From Glycomyces sp. NRRL B-16210 (GTDB lineage Bacteria; Actinomycetota; Actinomycetes; Mycobacteriales; Micromonosporaceae), in the NCBI RefSeq assembly GCF_000719515.1, contig NZ_JOGR01000011.1:167569-231568 (forward strand): a stretch of DNA of 64,000 bases, given 5' to 3'. This document shows, in pieces, positions 41,700 to 50,242 of this stretch. The position numbers and the translations under genes are program-made. Each line of letters starts with the position of its first letter. The first letter of the stretch is position 1. Below the pieces are notes generated by a model that worked only from the letters and a program-made list of their open reading frames with translations, was not told the origin of the DNA and did no database searches.

Positions 41700-42953
41700 T
41701 TACTGCGGCAGCGAGGGGAAGTGCCCCGCGACCGTGTTGGCGAAGCTGTAGTTGTTCGTCGCGTCCCAGTTGATCGACCAGGTCATGGCCCCGCCGATGC
41801 CCGGGTAGGCCCGGTCGGGGGTGAAGTCGCCGCAGTTGGCGAGCTTGGTGAGGCAGTCGAGCGCGTCGTTGACCATGGACGGGCTGACGTAGCCCGACCC
41901 GGCCGCGCTGGAGACGGCCGGCAGGCCCAGGCCCACCTGGCTCGGGGCGAGCCCGGCTTCGAGCTGGATGCACGCCTGCGCGGTCAGGAAGTCGATGTCG
42001 CCCTGCGCGTAGACCTGGCCGTCGCACCCGAGCATCGAGCCGGAGTTGTAGTACTGCATGTTGACGATCGTGAGGATGTCCTTGGTGCTGGTCGCCAACT
42101 GGTAGTACCCGGCCGAGGTGGACTGGAAGTCGATGGTCTGCGGGGCCATCGTGTAGATCAGGTCGGGCCCGACCGAGGCGCGGATGGTGCGCAGCGCGGT
42201 CTCGATGGCCGCGGCGTTGATGCCGTGCTCCAGGTCGATGTCGACCCCGTCGAAGCCGTACTCGTCGATGAGGGCCAGGACCGAGGAGGCGAAGGTCGCC
42301 GCGGTGCCCTGGTCGATGGTGACGTTGCCGCGCTCGCCGCCGACGGAGATGATGACGCTGCGGCCCTGGGCCTGGATCGCGGCGATGTCGGCCTTGAACT
42401 CGGCCTCGGTGTAGCCGATGCCGGTCAGGCTCGAGTCGAGCGCGAAGTCGACCTCGCCGGGGGTGGCGGTCTGCTCGGCGAAGGCCACCGCGACGATGTC
42501 GTAGGCGGCGGGGACCTCGTTGAGCTCCAGCACGGTCGAGCCGTTGTCGAAGTTGTGCCAGTAGCCGGTCAGGAGCGCCTCGCCGCCGCCCGGCTCGCCG
42601 GTGGGCTCGTCGGTCGGTTCGTCCGTGGGCTCGTCCGTCGGGTCGTCGGTGGGCTCCTCGGTCGGCGGGGTGGTCGGCTCGGCGCCGTCGCAGGGGCCGA
42701 GGTCCTCCCAGACGCCCCACTCGCCGGTGGTGCCGGGGGTCTCGCCGGTGGTCCACCACTTGGCGCGGTACTCGCGGTCCTGGTGGCTGACCAGGTCGCC
42801 GCCGACGTAGACGGCGCCGGTGTCCCAGGGCGCGCCCTGGCAGGCGGCCTCGGCGGAGGCGACGTGGGCGAAGGTGAGCGGTATCGCGACCGCGGCGCCC
42901 GCCGTCACGAGGGTGGAGACGGCGATGATCGCCGCTTTGCGGATGGGTCGCAA
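41700..42953 (-). CDS. Secreted chitinase (GH18) with chitin-binding module
   Basis: A 417-residue exported enzyme that cleaves chitin. Signal peptide to about residue 36 (AHVASAEA). A CBM5/12-like module (CQGAPWDTGAVYVGGD, then WWTTGETPG) follows, then a linker of PTDE repeats, then a GH18 barrel with SVGGERG and the catalytic DGVDIDLE (final Glu is the acid) and MQYYN. TTG 42953 with GGAGG upstream is preferred; ATG 42998 would translate an AT-rich stretch (TATTTAAAGATTCC) that looks like promoter. It probably acts on environmental chitin. Confidence 0.9.
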   Translation of the reverse strand: MRPIRKAAIIAVSTLVTAGAAVAIPLTFAHVASAEAACQGAPWDTGAVYVGGDLVSHQDREYRAKWWTTGETPGTTGEWGVWEDLGPCDGAEPTTPPTEEPTDDPTDEPTDEPTDEPTGEPGGGEALLTGYWHNFDNGSTVLELNEVPAAYDIVAVAFAEQTATPGEVDFALDSSLTGIGYTEAEFKADIAAIQAQGRSVIISVGGERGNVTIDQGTAATFASSVLALIDEYGFDGVDIDLEHGINAAAIETALRTIRASVGPDLIYTMAPQTIDFQSTSAGYYQLATSTKDILTIVNMQYYNSGSMLGCDGQVYAQGDIDFLTAQACIQLEAGLAPSQVGLGLPAVSSAAGSGYVSPSMVNDALDCLTKLANCGDFTPDRAYPGIGGAMTWSINWDATNNYSFANTVAGHFPSLPQ

Positions 42954-42969
42954 GGGGCCTCCAAGATAT

Positions 42970-43569
42970 TTAAAGATTCCTAAATGTATGCCTCTCATCG
43001 TGTCGGCAGGAGGTTCGGTTGTCAAGGCCGCGCGGCACGAAAAAATCCGACTCGTCCGAAATGAGGGCCGCCTTCGCAAGCCCCGCAAACGAACGAGCCG
43101 GAAACTTTCCCATTGGGAACGCGCCTAACGCCGCACCGTGGCGGCGTCTCGCGGCGCTCTGCGGCCGCTCGGCGGCCTGCTTCGCGGCGAGTCGCCGCTC
43201 GCGCTTGCCGCGGGCGAGTTCGGTCTCCAGCGCGTCCAGCGGTCCGGCGAAGCCGTCCGCGAAGCGCGCCAGCCAGTCCTGGACGGCCGCGAGACCGCGC
43301 TCGTCTACGCCGTAGATGCGCCTGGTGCCCTCGGCCCTGACGGTGACGAGGCCGGCCTCGCGCAGGACCTTGAGGTGCTGGGAGACCGCGGGCTGGGAGA
43401 TCCCCCCGCGCCGGCCCCCGGGGGCCGGCAGCGCGCCGAGCGCTTCGGCGACCGCCCCGGCGGGCCGCTCGCCTTCGCCGAGGAGCTCCATGATCCGGCG
43501 GCGCACCGGGTCGCCGAGCGCGTCGAAGGCGGCCTCGGCGGGCGGGACGCCGGCGTTCTCGCCGGTCAC
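42970..43569 (-). CDS. ArsR-family regulator paired with SRPBCC protein
   Basis: A 199-residue winged-helix regulator: ALGDPVRRRIMELLGEGER, then a recognition helix SQPAVSQHLKVLREAGLV preceded by a Gly/Pro-rich loop insertion (GALPAPGGRRGG), then a coiled C-terminal region (LETELARGKRERRLAAKQA) and an unusual 60-residue tail. There are no metal-site cysteines. GTG 43569 overlaps the stop of the SRPBCC gene (GTGA), showing an operon. It probably binds the 34-bp palindrome at 44224, repressing both genes. The tail shows no known domain. Confidence 0.85.
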   Translation of the reverse strand: MTGENAGVPPAEAAFDALGDPVRRRIMELLGEGERPAGAVAEALGALPAPGGRRGGISQPAVSQHLKVLREAGLVTVRAEGTRRIYGVDERGLAAVQDWLARFADGFAGPLDALETELARGKRERRLAAKQAAERPQSAARRRHGAALGAFPMGKFPARSFAGLAKAALISDESDFFVPRGLDNRTSCRHDERHTFRNL

Positions 43570-44219
43570 GCTTCCGGAGACTCCGGCGGCACGGTGTAGA
43601 AGGCGACGACCGCGTCCACGGCGGCCTTCGCCTCGGCGGGGTCGTCGCCGTCGGCGATCGCCGCCTTGCCCCAGGCGTCGCCCAGGAGGCGGGCGTACGC
43701 GAGGCCTTCGGGGCCGGTCATCCACTGCTCCCATTCCTGCGCGTCGAGCGATTCGGCGGTCGCGAGGTAGTAGCCGAGGCTGTGCAGCAGCCCGTCCCAG
43801 CCGATGCCGACCGCGCCGGGCCCGTACTGGCGCCACAACTCCGGCTCCACCGGCGCCTCGTGGACGAGTTCGAGCACGGTCCCGCCCTCGCCGGCGCTCA
43901 GGCGCACTTCGAGCCAGGACATGCCGCCGCCGAACTCCCAGGTCACCGCCAGCAGATCGGGGGCGTCGCAGCGTTCGATCACGCCGCCGGCCTGGGCCTC
44001 GAACTGGTAGCGGCCGCCGACCTCCAGGTCGCCGCTCACCGGCTGGAACCAGCGCGGAAGCCGCTCGGCGCTGGTGACCGCGTCCCAGACGTCGGCCTGC
44101 TCGGCGCGGTAGGCGCGCCTGGCGACGAGCACCTTCGTGGGCGAGCCGTTGCGCTCGCCGGTGCGGATCTCGCGCGCCACCAGTCCGGCGGACGCGATCG
44201 GGTCATCGGGATCGGGCAT
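43566..44219 (-). CDS. SRPBCC (AHSA1-like) protein
   Basis: A 217-residue START/Bet v1-like protein with a deep hydrophobic pocket: ERLPRWFQPVSGDLEVGGRYQ, then AVTWEFGGGMSWLEVRLS and LVHEAPVEP. The C-terminal helix includes YGPGAVGIGWDGLLHSL. Members bind lipophilic ligands and are commonly co-expressed with an ArsR-type regulator, as here, where the genes overlap by 4 bp. It starts 4 nt after the palindrome that includes its ribosome site AAGGAGG. The ligand is unknown. Confidence 0.88.
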   Translation of the reverse strand: MPDPDDPIASAGLVAREIRTGERNGSPTKVLVARRAYRAEQADVWDAVTSAERLPRWFQPVSGDLEVGGRYQFEAQAGGVIERCDAPDLLAVTWEFGGGMSWLEVRLSAGEGGTVLELVHEAPVEPELWRQYGPGAVGIGWDGLLHSLGYYLATAESLDAQEWEQWMTGPEGLAYARLLGDAWGKAAIADGDDPAEAKAAVDAVVAFYTVPPESPEA

Positions 44220-44223
44220 GACG

Positions 44224-44257
44224 CCTCCTTATATAAGTTGGAACTTATATAAGGAGG
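44224..44257. promoter_or_regulatory. 34-bp perfect palindrome, probable ArsR operator
   Basis: CCTCCTTATATAAGTT and its exact complement AACTTATATAAGGAGG flank a GG centre. The arm nearest the SRPBCC gene contains its ribosome site. An AT-rich dyad in a GC-rich genome directly before an ArsR operon fits an autoregulatory operator; as RNA it would also hide the ribosome site. Confidence 0.75.
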
Positions 44258-44290
44258 GTACACCCGCAGCGGCGGCCGCGGGAGCGAAAC

Positions 44291-45655
44291 CTACCGTTCG
44301 ACGTACCCGAGCAGGTCCTGCCTGGTGAGCACCCCGACCGGCTTGCCCTCGGCGAACACCATGAGCGCGTCGCGGTCGCGCAGCGCCGCGACCGCCCGCT
44401 CCACCTGCTCGCCCGAACCGATCGTCGGCAGCGACTCCCCGACGTGCCGCTCGATCGGGTCGTGCAGCGTCGCCTTCCCGCTGAACAGCGCGTCCATCAG
44501 GTCCCGCTCGGCCACCGCGCCCGCGACCTCGCCGCTGGTCACCGGCGGCTCGGCCTTGAGCACCGGCATCTGGCTCACCCCGTACTGGCGCATGATGTCG
44601 ATCGCCTCGCGCACCGTGTCCTGCGGATGCACGTGGACGAGCTCGGGGATGTCCCCGCCCTTGCCGGACAGGACCTCCCCGACCGTGGTCTCGCCCGAAC
44701 CGCCCAGGAAGCCGTACTCGGTCATCCACGAGTCGTTGAAGATCTTCGAGAGGTAGCCGCGCCCCCCGTCGGGCAGGATCACCACGACCACGTCGCCCGG
44801 GTCGGCGTCGCGGGCCACCGCCACCGCCCCGACCACGGCCATCCCGGCCGAACCGCCGACGAGCAGGCCCTCTTCGCGCGCGAGGCGCCGCGTCATCGCG
44901 AACGACTCCGCGTCGGTGACCTCCACGATCCGGTCGGCCAGCTCCCGGTCGTAGTTCTGCGGCCAGAAGTCCTCGCCCACGCCCTCGACCAGGTACGGGC
45001 GGCCCGTCCCGCCCGAATAGACCGAACCCTCCGGGTCGGCCCCCACGACCTGCACCTTCCCACCCGAGACCTCCTTGAGGTACCGGCCGATCCCGGTGAT
45101 CGTCCCGCCCGTCCCGACCCCCGCGACCAGGTGCGTGATCCGCCCGGCCGTCTGCTTCCACAGCTCCGGCCCGGTCTGGTGGTAATGCGAGGCCGGGTTC
45201 GCCGGATTCGAGTACTGGTCGGGCTTCCACGCCCCGTCGATCTCGCTCACCAGCCGGTCGGAGACCTTGTAGTACGAGCGCGGGTCCTCGGGGTCCACCG
45301 CCGTCGGGCACACCACGACCTCCGCGCCGTACGCCTGCAACACGTTCCGCTTGTCCTCGGAGACCTTGTCGGGACACACGAACACGCACCGGTAGCCGCG
45401 CTGCTGCGCCACCATCGCCAGCCCCACCCCCGTGTTCCCGCTGGTCGGCTCCACAATGGTGCCGCCGGGGCGGAGCGCCCCCGACGCCTCGGCGTCGTCG
45501 ATCATGCGCTGGGCGATGCGGTCCTTGATGGAACCGCCCGGGTTGAGGTACTCGACCTTCGCGAGGACGGTCGCCGCCGCGCCGTCGGTGACCGAGTTGA
45601 GCTTCACCAATGGGGTGTCGCCGATGAGGTCCAGGACCGATTCGAAGTACTGCAT
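44291..45655 (-). CDS. cbs: Cystathionine beta-synthase
   Basis: A 454-residue PLP enzyme that condenses serine and homocysteine to cystathionine (reverse transsulfuration). The catalytic domain has the PLP lysine in NPGGSIKDRIA, the substrate loop EPTSGNTGVGLA and the phosphate loop AGVGTGGTITGIG. Two C-terminal CBS motifs (about residues 335-454) carry regulation by an adenosyl ligand. ATG 45655 was chosen: TAGGCT lies 6 nt upstream (leaderless); GTG 45661 is less likely. With metB at 11930 it completes the transsulfuration route. Confidence 0.94.
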   Translation of the reverse strand: MQYFESVLDLIGDTPLVKLNSVTDGAAATVLAKVEYLNPGGSIKDRIAQRMIDDAEASGALRPGGTIVEPTSGNTGVGLAMVAQQRGYRCVFVCPDKVSEDKRNVLQAYGAEVVVCPTAVDPEDPRSYYKVSDRLVSEIDGAWKPDQYSNPANPASHYHQTGPELWKQTAGRITHLVAGVGTGGTITGIGRYLKEVSGGKVQVVGADPEGSVYSGGTGRPYLVEGVGEDFWPQNYDRELADRIVEVTDAESFAMTRRLAREEGLLVGGSAGMAVVGAVAVARDADPGDVVVVILPDGGRGYLSKIFNDSWMTEYGFLGGSGETTVGEVLSGKGGDIPELVHVHPQDTVREAIDIMRQYGVSQMPVLKAEPPVTSGEVAGAVAERDLMDALFSGKATLHDPIERHVGESLPTIGSGEQVERAVAALRDRDALMVFAEGKPVGVLTRQDLLGYVER

Positions 45656-45854
45656 CCCCACAGCCTAGGCCCGGTCCCGCTGCGCCCGAGACAGTCCGCC
45701 GCCCGTGTCCGCCCGCCTTCCCCCGCACCGTTCCCACATCGACGGGCGCGAGTCCCGCAGCGTGGATACGATCAGCGGTGGTGCCCGCCACGCCGCACCG
45801 CTCGGCGAGAATCGGCACACAGAACCTCTTACGCAACGCTAGGGAGACACAGGC

Positions 45855-47285
45855 ATGAGCACCGCTGACATCGGCGTGGTCGGGCTGGCCGTCATGGGCT
45901 CCAACCTCGCCAGGAACTTCGCCCGCCACGGCTTCACCGTCGCCGTCTACAACCGCACCCACGCCAAGACGACCGAACTCGTCGAAGCCCACGGCGACGA
46001 GGGCGACTTCGTGCCCTCCGAGCAGATCAAGGACTTCGTCGCCTCCCTCAAACGCCCCCGCAAGGCCATGATCATGGTCCAGGCCGGCCCCGCCACCGAC
46101 GCCGTCATCGACCAGCTCGCCGCCCTCATGGAACCGGGCGACATGATCATCGACGGCGGCAACGCCCACTTCGAGAACACCCGCCGCCGCGAAGCCGCCC
46201 TGCGCGAAAAGGACCTCCACTTCGTCGGCACCGGCGTCTCCGGCGGCGAAGAGGGCGCCCTCCTGGGCCCCGCGATCATGCCCGGCGGATCGGCCGAGTC
46301 CTACGAGAGCCTCGGCCCCATCCTCGAAGCGATCGCCGCCAAGGCCCCCGACGGCACCCCCTGCTGCACCCGCCTTGGCCCCGACGGCGCCGGCCACTTC
46401 GTCAAGATGGTGCACAACGGCATCGAGTACTCCGACATGCAGCTCATCGGCGAGGCCTACGACCTTCTGCGCCGCGGCGTCGGCATCGAACCGGCCGACC
46501 TCGCCAAGACCTTCGCCGAATGGAACGCCGGCGAACTCGACTCCTACCTCATCGAGGTCACCGCCGAAGTCCTCGGCCACACCGACGCCGCCACCGGCAA
46601 GCCCCTCGTCGACGTCATCGTCGACCAGGCCGGCCAGAAGGGCACCGGACGCTGGACCGTCCAGAACGCCCTCGACCTCGGCGTCCCCGTCACCGGCATC
46701 GCCGAAGCCACCTTCGCCCGCGCCCTCTCCTCGGGCGTCAAGCAGCGCGAAGGCGCCGTCGACCTGCTCACCGGCCCCACCGAGCAGACCGCCTTCCCCG
46801 AGACCTTCGTCGAGGACGTCCGCCAGGCCCTCTACGCCTCCAAGATCGTCGCCTACGCCCAGGGCTTCGACCAGATCGCCGCCGCCAGCGCCGAATACGA
46901 CTGGGGCATCGACCTCGGCTCCTGCTCGGCCCTGTGGCGCGCCGGCTGCATCATCCGCGCCCGCTTCCTCGACCGGATCACCGAGGCCTGGCGCTCCGAC
47001 CCCGACCTGCCGACGCTCCTGGCCGCGCCCGAGTTCACCAAGATCGTGACGGACGCGCAGGACTCGTGGCGGCGAGTCGTGGCCACGGCCGCCCTGGCGG
47101 GGATCCCGACGCCGGGCTTCTCGTCGGCGCTGGCGTACTACGACGGGCTGCGCTCGCGCCGGCTCCCGGCGGCGCTGATCCAGGGCCAGCGGGACTTCTT
47201 CGGCGCGCACACGTACAAGCGGGTGGACCGCGAGGGCACGTTCCACACCGACTGGTCGGGCGACCGCGCCGAGCACCAGCAGTAA
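45855..47285 (+). CDS. gnd: 6-phosphogluconate dehydrogenase, decarboxylating
   Basis: A 476-residue pentose-phosphate enzyme that oxidises 6-phosphogluconate to ribulose-5-phosphate with NADP. The Rossmann fingerprint is IGVVGLAVMGSNLARN and the NADP contact NRT. The substrate site is GTGVSGGEEGALLGPAIMPGG, with catalytic Lys in HFVKMVHNGIEY. The C-terminal helical domain ends ANHTYKR-like (GAHTYKRVDREG). Length matches the long dimeric form. A short AGGGAGAC ribosome site precedes the ATG, and a strong hairpin follows. Confidence 0.96.
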   Translation: MSTADIGVVGLAVMGSNLARNFARHGFTVAVYNRTHAKTTELVEAHGDEGDFVPSEQIKDFVASLKRPRKAMIMVQAGPATDAVIDQLAALMEPGDMIIDGGNAHFENTRRREAALREKDLHFVGTGVSGGEEGALLGPAIMPGGSAESYESLGPILEAIAAKAPDGTPCCTRLGPDGAGHFVKMVHNGIEYSDMQLIGEAYDLLRRGVGIEPADLAKTFAEWNAGELDSYLIEVTAEVLGHTDAATGKPLVDVIVDQAGQKGTGRWTVQNALDLGVPVTGIAEATFARALSSGVKQREGAVDLLTGPTEQTAFPETFVEDVRQALYASKIVAYAQGFDQIAAASAEYDWGIDLGSCSALWRAGCIIRARFLDRITEAWRSDPDLPTLLAAPEFTKIVTDAQDSWRRVVATAALAGIPTPGFSSALAYYDGLRSRRLPAALIQGQRDFFGAHTYKRVDREGTFHTDWSGDRAEHQQ

Positions 47286-47296
47286 GCGGCTTTACC

Positions 47297-47327
47297 GGCG
47301 CCGCCTCCGCTCAGCGGAGGCGGCGCC
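47297..47327 (+). terminator. 14-bp hairpin after gnd
   Basis: GGCGCCGCCTCCGC and its complement flank TCA, followed by GTTTCGT, 12 bp after the gnd stop codon. Confidence 0.85.
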
Positions 47328-47432
47328 GTTTCGTCTCCGGCTGCGGCGATCGCGCCGACGTTCGACCGGACGTGCTTCAGGGGAGCCGACGATCGACGAG
47401 GGCGCTCGCGACGGGCTGCGCCCCTACGTGGC

Positions 47433-47954
47433 TCAGTCGCCGAATCGAGGGCAGTAGGAGCCGCCGATGCTGAACGGCTCGGTCGGGACATCGCCGTCGC
47501 GCAGCCGTTTGACGAGGCTGATCAGCAGGTCGGGGAGCAGGGCGCCGTCGGTGGCGCCGCACTGCTCGATGGGGAGCCACTTGAATCCGAGCCGCTGCTC
47601 GTAGCCGATGTCGCTGGAGACCTTTGGTTCGAACCGGTCGGTGCGGTGGAAGAACAGCCAGTTCTTCTGGACCAGCAGCCGCCGATGCGGGAAGGCGGTG
47701 AGCACGCCGTGTCCGACCGGGCCGATGAGCGCGTCGGGTTCGATCGCGTGCCCGGTCTCCTCGGCGAACTCGCGGACCGCGGCGGCCTTGAGGTCTTCGC
47801 CGGGTTCGATGCCGCCGCCGGGGAGGAACCAGCGGGTGACGCCGTCCAGGCACTTGTCGCCGCCGATGTGGAGCACGGCGTCGTGCTGGTCGAGGAGGAT
47901 GACGCGGGCGGCGATGCGGAGGGTCGCGCCGGTCTCGGCTTCGATGCCGGTCAT
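47433..47954 (-). CDS. NUDIX hydrolase (fourth of a tandem set)
   Basis: A 173-residue NUDIX protein with a complete catalytic box, GGIEPGEDLKAAAVREFAEETG (the G-x5-E-x7-REUxEExG pattern), after the strand RWFLPGG. These enzymes hydrolyse nucleoside diphosphates linked to another group; the substrate is not predictable. It ends in ISLVKRLRDGDVPTEPFSIGG, a tail motif shared with the next NUDIX gene, indicating duplication. The ATG overlaps that gene's stop (ATGA). Confidence 0.9.
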   Translation of the reverse strand: MTGIEAETGATLRIAARVILLDQHDAVLHIGGDKCLDGVTRWFLPGGGIEPGEDLKAAAVREFAEETGHAIEPDALIGPVGHGVLTAFPHRRLLVQKNWLFFHRTDRFEPKVSSDIGYEQRLGFKWLPIEQCGATDGALLPDLLISLVKRLRDGDVPTEPFSIGGSYCPRFGD

Positions 47955-48481
47955 CGGCCGGCGGCCTCGCCCGCGCACGGTCCCGCGGGCTCCAGTTGCA
48001 CCGGCGCGGTCGGGACGTCGCGGTCGATGAGGCGCTTCACCAGGTGCAGCAGCGATTCGACGGGGTGGTCGAAGCCGTCGGTGGTCGCGAAGGCGGCCTC
48101 GGAGACCCAGCGGAACTCGAAGTCGGCCTCGTACTCGTCCCCGCCCGAGACGTGCGGTTCGAACCGCTCGACCCTGACCAGGAAGAGGTGGTTCTCCTGC
48201 GTGAACGGGACCCCTTGGCGACGTCCGTGGTAGAGCTGGCGGGCGACGGGGCCGACCAGGTCGTCCGGTCCGACGCGCAGGCCGGTCTCCTCGAACAGCT
48301 CGCGCGCGGCGGCGTCGTTGCGGGTCTCCCCGGGGTCGATGCCGCCTCCTGGCAGGAACCAGCGTGCGGGCCGGTCGGCGGTGGCCGACCGGCCGATGAA
48401 CAGGACGCTGTCCTGTTCGTCGATCACGATGCAGCGTGCGCCGTGCCGGTCGATTCGGGTGGTTTCGTTCGTCGCGCTCAC
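47951..48481 (-). CDS. NUDIX hydrolase (third of a tandem set)
   Basis: A 176-residue NUDIX protein. The catalytic box is GGIDPGETRNDAAARELFEETG. Around it are RWFLPGG and RVERFEPHVSGGDEYEADF, and the tail LHLVKRLIDRDVPTAPVQL resembles its downstream neighbour. Both starts and stops overlap the adjoining NUDIX genes by 4 bp, so translation is probably coupled. It may act on related but distinct substrates, perhaps modified nucleotides or sugar nucleotides; this is inference only. Confidence 0.9.
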   Translation of the reverse strand: MSATNETTRIDRHGARCIVIDEQDSVLFIGRSATADRPARWFLPGGGIDPGETRNDAAARELFEETGLRVGPDDLVGPVARQLYHGRRQGVPFTQENHLFLVRVERFEPHVSGGDEYEADFEFRWVSEAAFATTDGFDHPVESLLHLVKRLIDRDVPTAPVQLEPAGPCAGEAAGR

Positions 48482-49050
48482 CGGTCAAGTATGGAGGCAC
48501 GCTCGGTAGGCGTCCAGTCTCTATCCGCGTTCCACAGCCAGGCGCCCCACGGGAGGCGAACGGGCGCAACGGGTCTCACGCCGGCTAGCAGGGCTTTGAG
48601 CAGGTCGGCGACGGCGGCGGGGAACACGAGCGCGTCCTCGGCGGCGACCTCGTCGGGGGTGAGCCAGCGCGAGGAGGTGAACTCGGCCTGCTCGACCGCC
48701 TCCAGGCGGTCGCGGACGGGTTCGAAGTGCGGGACGCGCAGGAAGAAGTAGGCGTCCTCGGAGTGGATTACGAGGTCGGGCCCGTCGGACCAGGCTCCGG
48801 CGGTCTCGGCGACGACGGGTCCGAGCGCTTCGGCGTCGATGCGCAGGCCGGTCTCTTCGAAGACCTCGCGGACCGCGGCCCGCCGGAGGCTCTCGCCGGG
48901 GTCGAGGCCGCCGCCGGGGGTGACGTAGTACTCGACGCCGGGGCCCATGTAGTCGCGGCTGTGGAACAGGAGCACGCGGTCTGCGGGGTCGACGAGGAGC
49001 ACCCGCGCGCACCGTCGCCTGATCGAGGTCGGTTCGGGTTCGGCACTCAT
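48478..49050 (-). CDS. NUDIX hydrolase (second of a tandem set)
   Basis: A 190-residue NUDIX protein with box GGLDPGESLRRAAVREVFEETG and the strand DRVLLFHSRDY before it. A FLRVPHFEP segment is shared exactly with the gene at 49181, so these two form one subfamily pair. It starts at ATG 49050, with CATACT 6 nt upstream suggesting a leaderless transcript that continues through the two overlapping genes downstream. The substrate is unknown. Confidence 0.9.
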   Translation of the reverse strand: MSAEPEPTSIRRRCARVLLVDPADRVLLFHSRDYMGPGVEYYVTPGGGLDPGESLRRAAVREVFEETGLRIDAEALGPVVAETAGAWSDGPDLVIHSEDAYFFLRVPHFEPVRDRLEAVEQAEFTSSRWLTPDEVAAEDALVFPAAVADLLKALLAGVRPVAPVRLPWGAWLWNADRDWTPTERASILDR

Positions 49051-49180
49051 CCAAGAAGTATGTGCGCCGAATCCGGCATCGGCAATCCGTAGGCGGCACC
49101 AGCCGTCATGAAGCTCCGGTGGCCGTCCGCGTGGAGCATCTACGTGCAAACGAAGTCGATGCGCCCGGGCTCGCGGCCGG

Positions 49181-49699
49181 TCAGCTAGCGCTCTGGTCGA
49201 TCCAGGGGAGTTCGATCGTCTCGGGGACCGGGCCGGCGAGGGCGCGTTCGACGACGCCGGGCAGGCCCGCCGGGAGGACGATCGCGTCGGTCGACTCCAG
49301 GTCCTCGCGCGTCAGCCAGGCGTGGTGGCTGATCTCCTTCTCCTCGCCCTCCTCCAGGCCGCTGAGGTCGGGTTCGAAGTGTGGGACGCGCAGGAAGAAG
49401 AAGTGGTCGTCCGAGTAGAACCTGACACCCTCGTGGGTCGTCCACGGTCCCTCCGTGTGCGCCACCGTCGTCCCCAAATCCTCGGGGTCCACCCGCAGGC
49501 CGGTCTCCTCGAGCACTTCGCGGGCCGCGGCCGCCGCCAGCGCCTCGCCCTCCTCGACCCCGCCGCCCACGGTGAAGTAGTAGTCCGCGTCCTGGCGGAC
49601 CAGGCCCGCGCCGAAGAACAGCAGGACCCGGTCCTGCTCGTCCGCGATGATCACGCGCGCCGCGCGCCGGTAGGTGAGTCCGTCAGGGGTGATCGCCAT
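49181..49699 (-). CDS. NUDIX hydrolase (first of a tandem set)
   Basis: A 172-residue NUDIX protein. The catalytic box GGVEEGEALAAAAAREVLEETG is complete. FFLRVPHFEPDLSG and DRVLLFFGAGLV place it close to the gene at 48478. TAGGCT is 6 nt before the ATG, giving it its own leaderless promoter. The 130 bp between it and the next NUDIX gene contain no hairpin, so read-through into the three-gene unit is possible. The substrate is unknown. Confidence 0.9.
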   Translation of the reverse strand: MAITPDGLTYRRAARVIIADEQDRVLLFFGAGLVRQDADYYFTVGGGVEEGEALAAAAAREVLEETGLRVDPEDLGTTVAHTEGPWTTHEGVRFYSDDHFFFLRVPHFEPDLSGLEEGEEKEISHHAWLTREDLESTDAIVLPAGLPGVVERALAGPVPETIELPWIDQSAS

Positions 49700-49832
49700 G
49701 GCCCCAGCCTAGACACCGCCGCCCGGGACCCGCCGGACCGGAGCCGCCCTCGCATTCGGCGCGCGGGCCGAAAATGTCGGCGGGGGATGCGACGCTGGCG
49801 GTACGCAACGGCACTCGTGAGAAAGGACGCCA

Positions 49833-50192
49833 ATGGCAGTCGACGGCAAGCAGGCCCTAGAGGCCGAACAGGTCACCCGGCTCGTGGCCGAGCGCTTCAA
49901 TTCGGGCGACATCGACGGGATCGGCGAGCTCTACGAAGACGACGCCGTACTGGCCTTCCCGCCCGACCGGCCCACCGAGGGCGTCGCGGCGATCAAGGAG
50001 GTCTACCGTGCGATCGCCGCGCAAGGGGGCGCCTTCTCCACCGACGAGGAACAGCTCCCAACCGTGCACTTCGGCGACCTCGCCCTGGCCTCGACGGTCG
50101 CCGCCGACGGCAAGGGCACCCGCACGCAGGTGCTGCGCCGCCAAGCCGACGGCACCTGGAAGCGCATCATCGACCGACCCGAGGCCGCCTGA
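49833..50192 (+). CDS. SnoaL/NTF2-like small protein
   Basis: A 119-residue alpha+beta-barrel protein of the NTF2-like superfamily: VAERFNSGDIDGIGELYEDDAVLAFPP at the N-terminal helix-strand, an IKEVYRAIAAQGG helix and a late TQVLRRQADGTWKRIIDRP strand pair. Members include ketosteroid isomerase-like enzymes and ligand-binding proteins. No catalytic pair was identified with confidence. It is a single-gene unit with a strong hairpin after it. AGAAAGGA lies 8 nt before the ATG. Confidence 0.85.
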   Translation: MAVDGKQALEAEQVTRLVAERFNSGDIDGIGELYEDDAVLAFPPDRPTEGVAAIKEVYRAIAAQGGAFSTDEEQLPTVHFGDLALASTVAADGKGTRTQVLRRQADGTWKRIIDRPEAA

Positions 50193-50201
50193 ACGCAGGA
50201 A

Positions 50202-50229
50202 GGCCCGCGGCGGTGCGCCGCCGCGGGCC
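50202..50229. terminator. 12-bp hairpin between convergent genes
   Basis: GGCCCGCGGCGG and its complement flank TGCG, 9 bp after the SnoaL-like gene stop and just before the stop of the minus-strand membrane gene. Confidence 0.85.
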
Positions 50230-50242
50230 CGGTTCCCTCGCA

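Noticed and set aside
44229..47276. 1015-codon minus-strand frame spanning gnd and cbs
   Set aside because: Antisense to gnd and out of frame with cbs; low-complexity composition.
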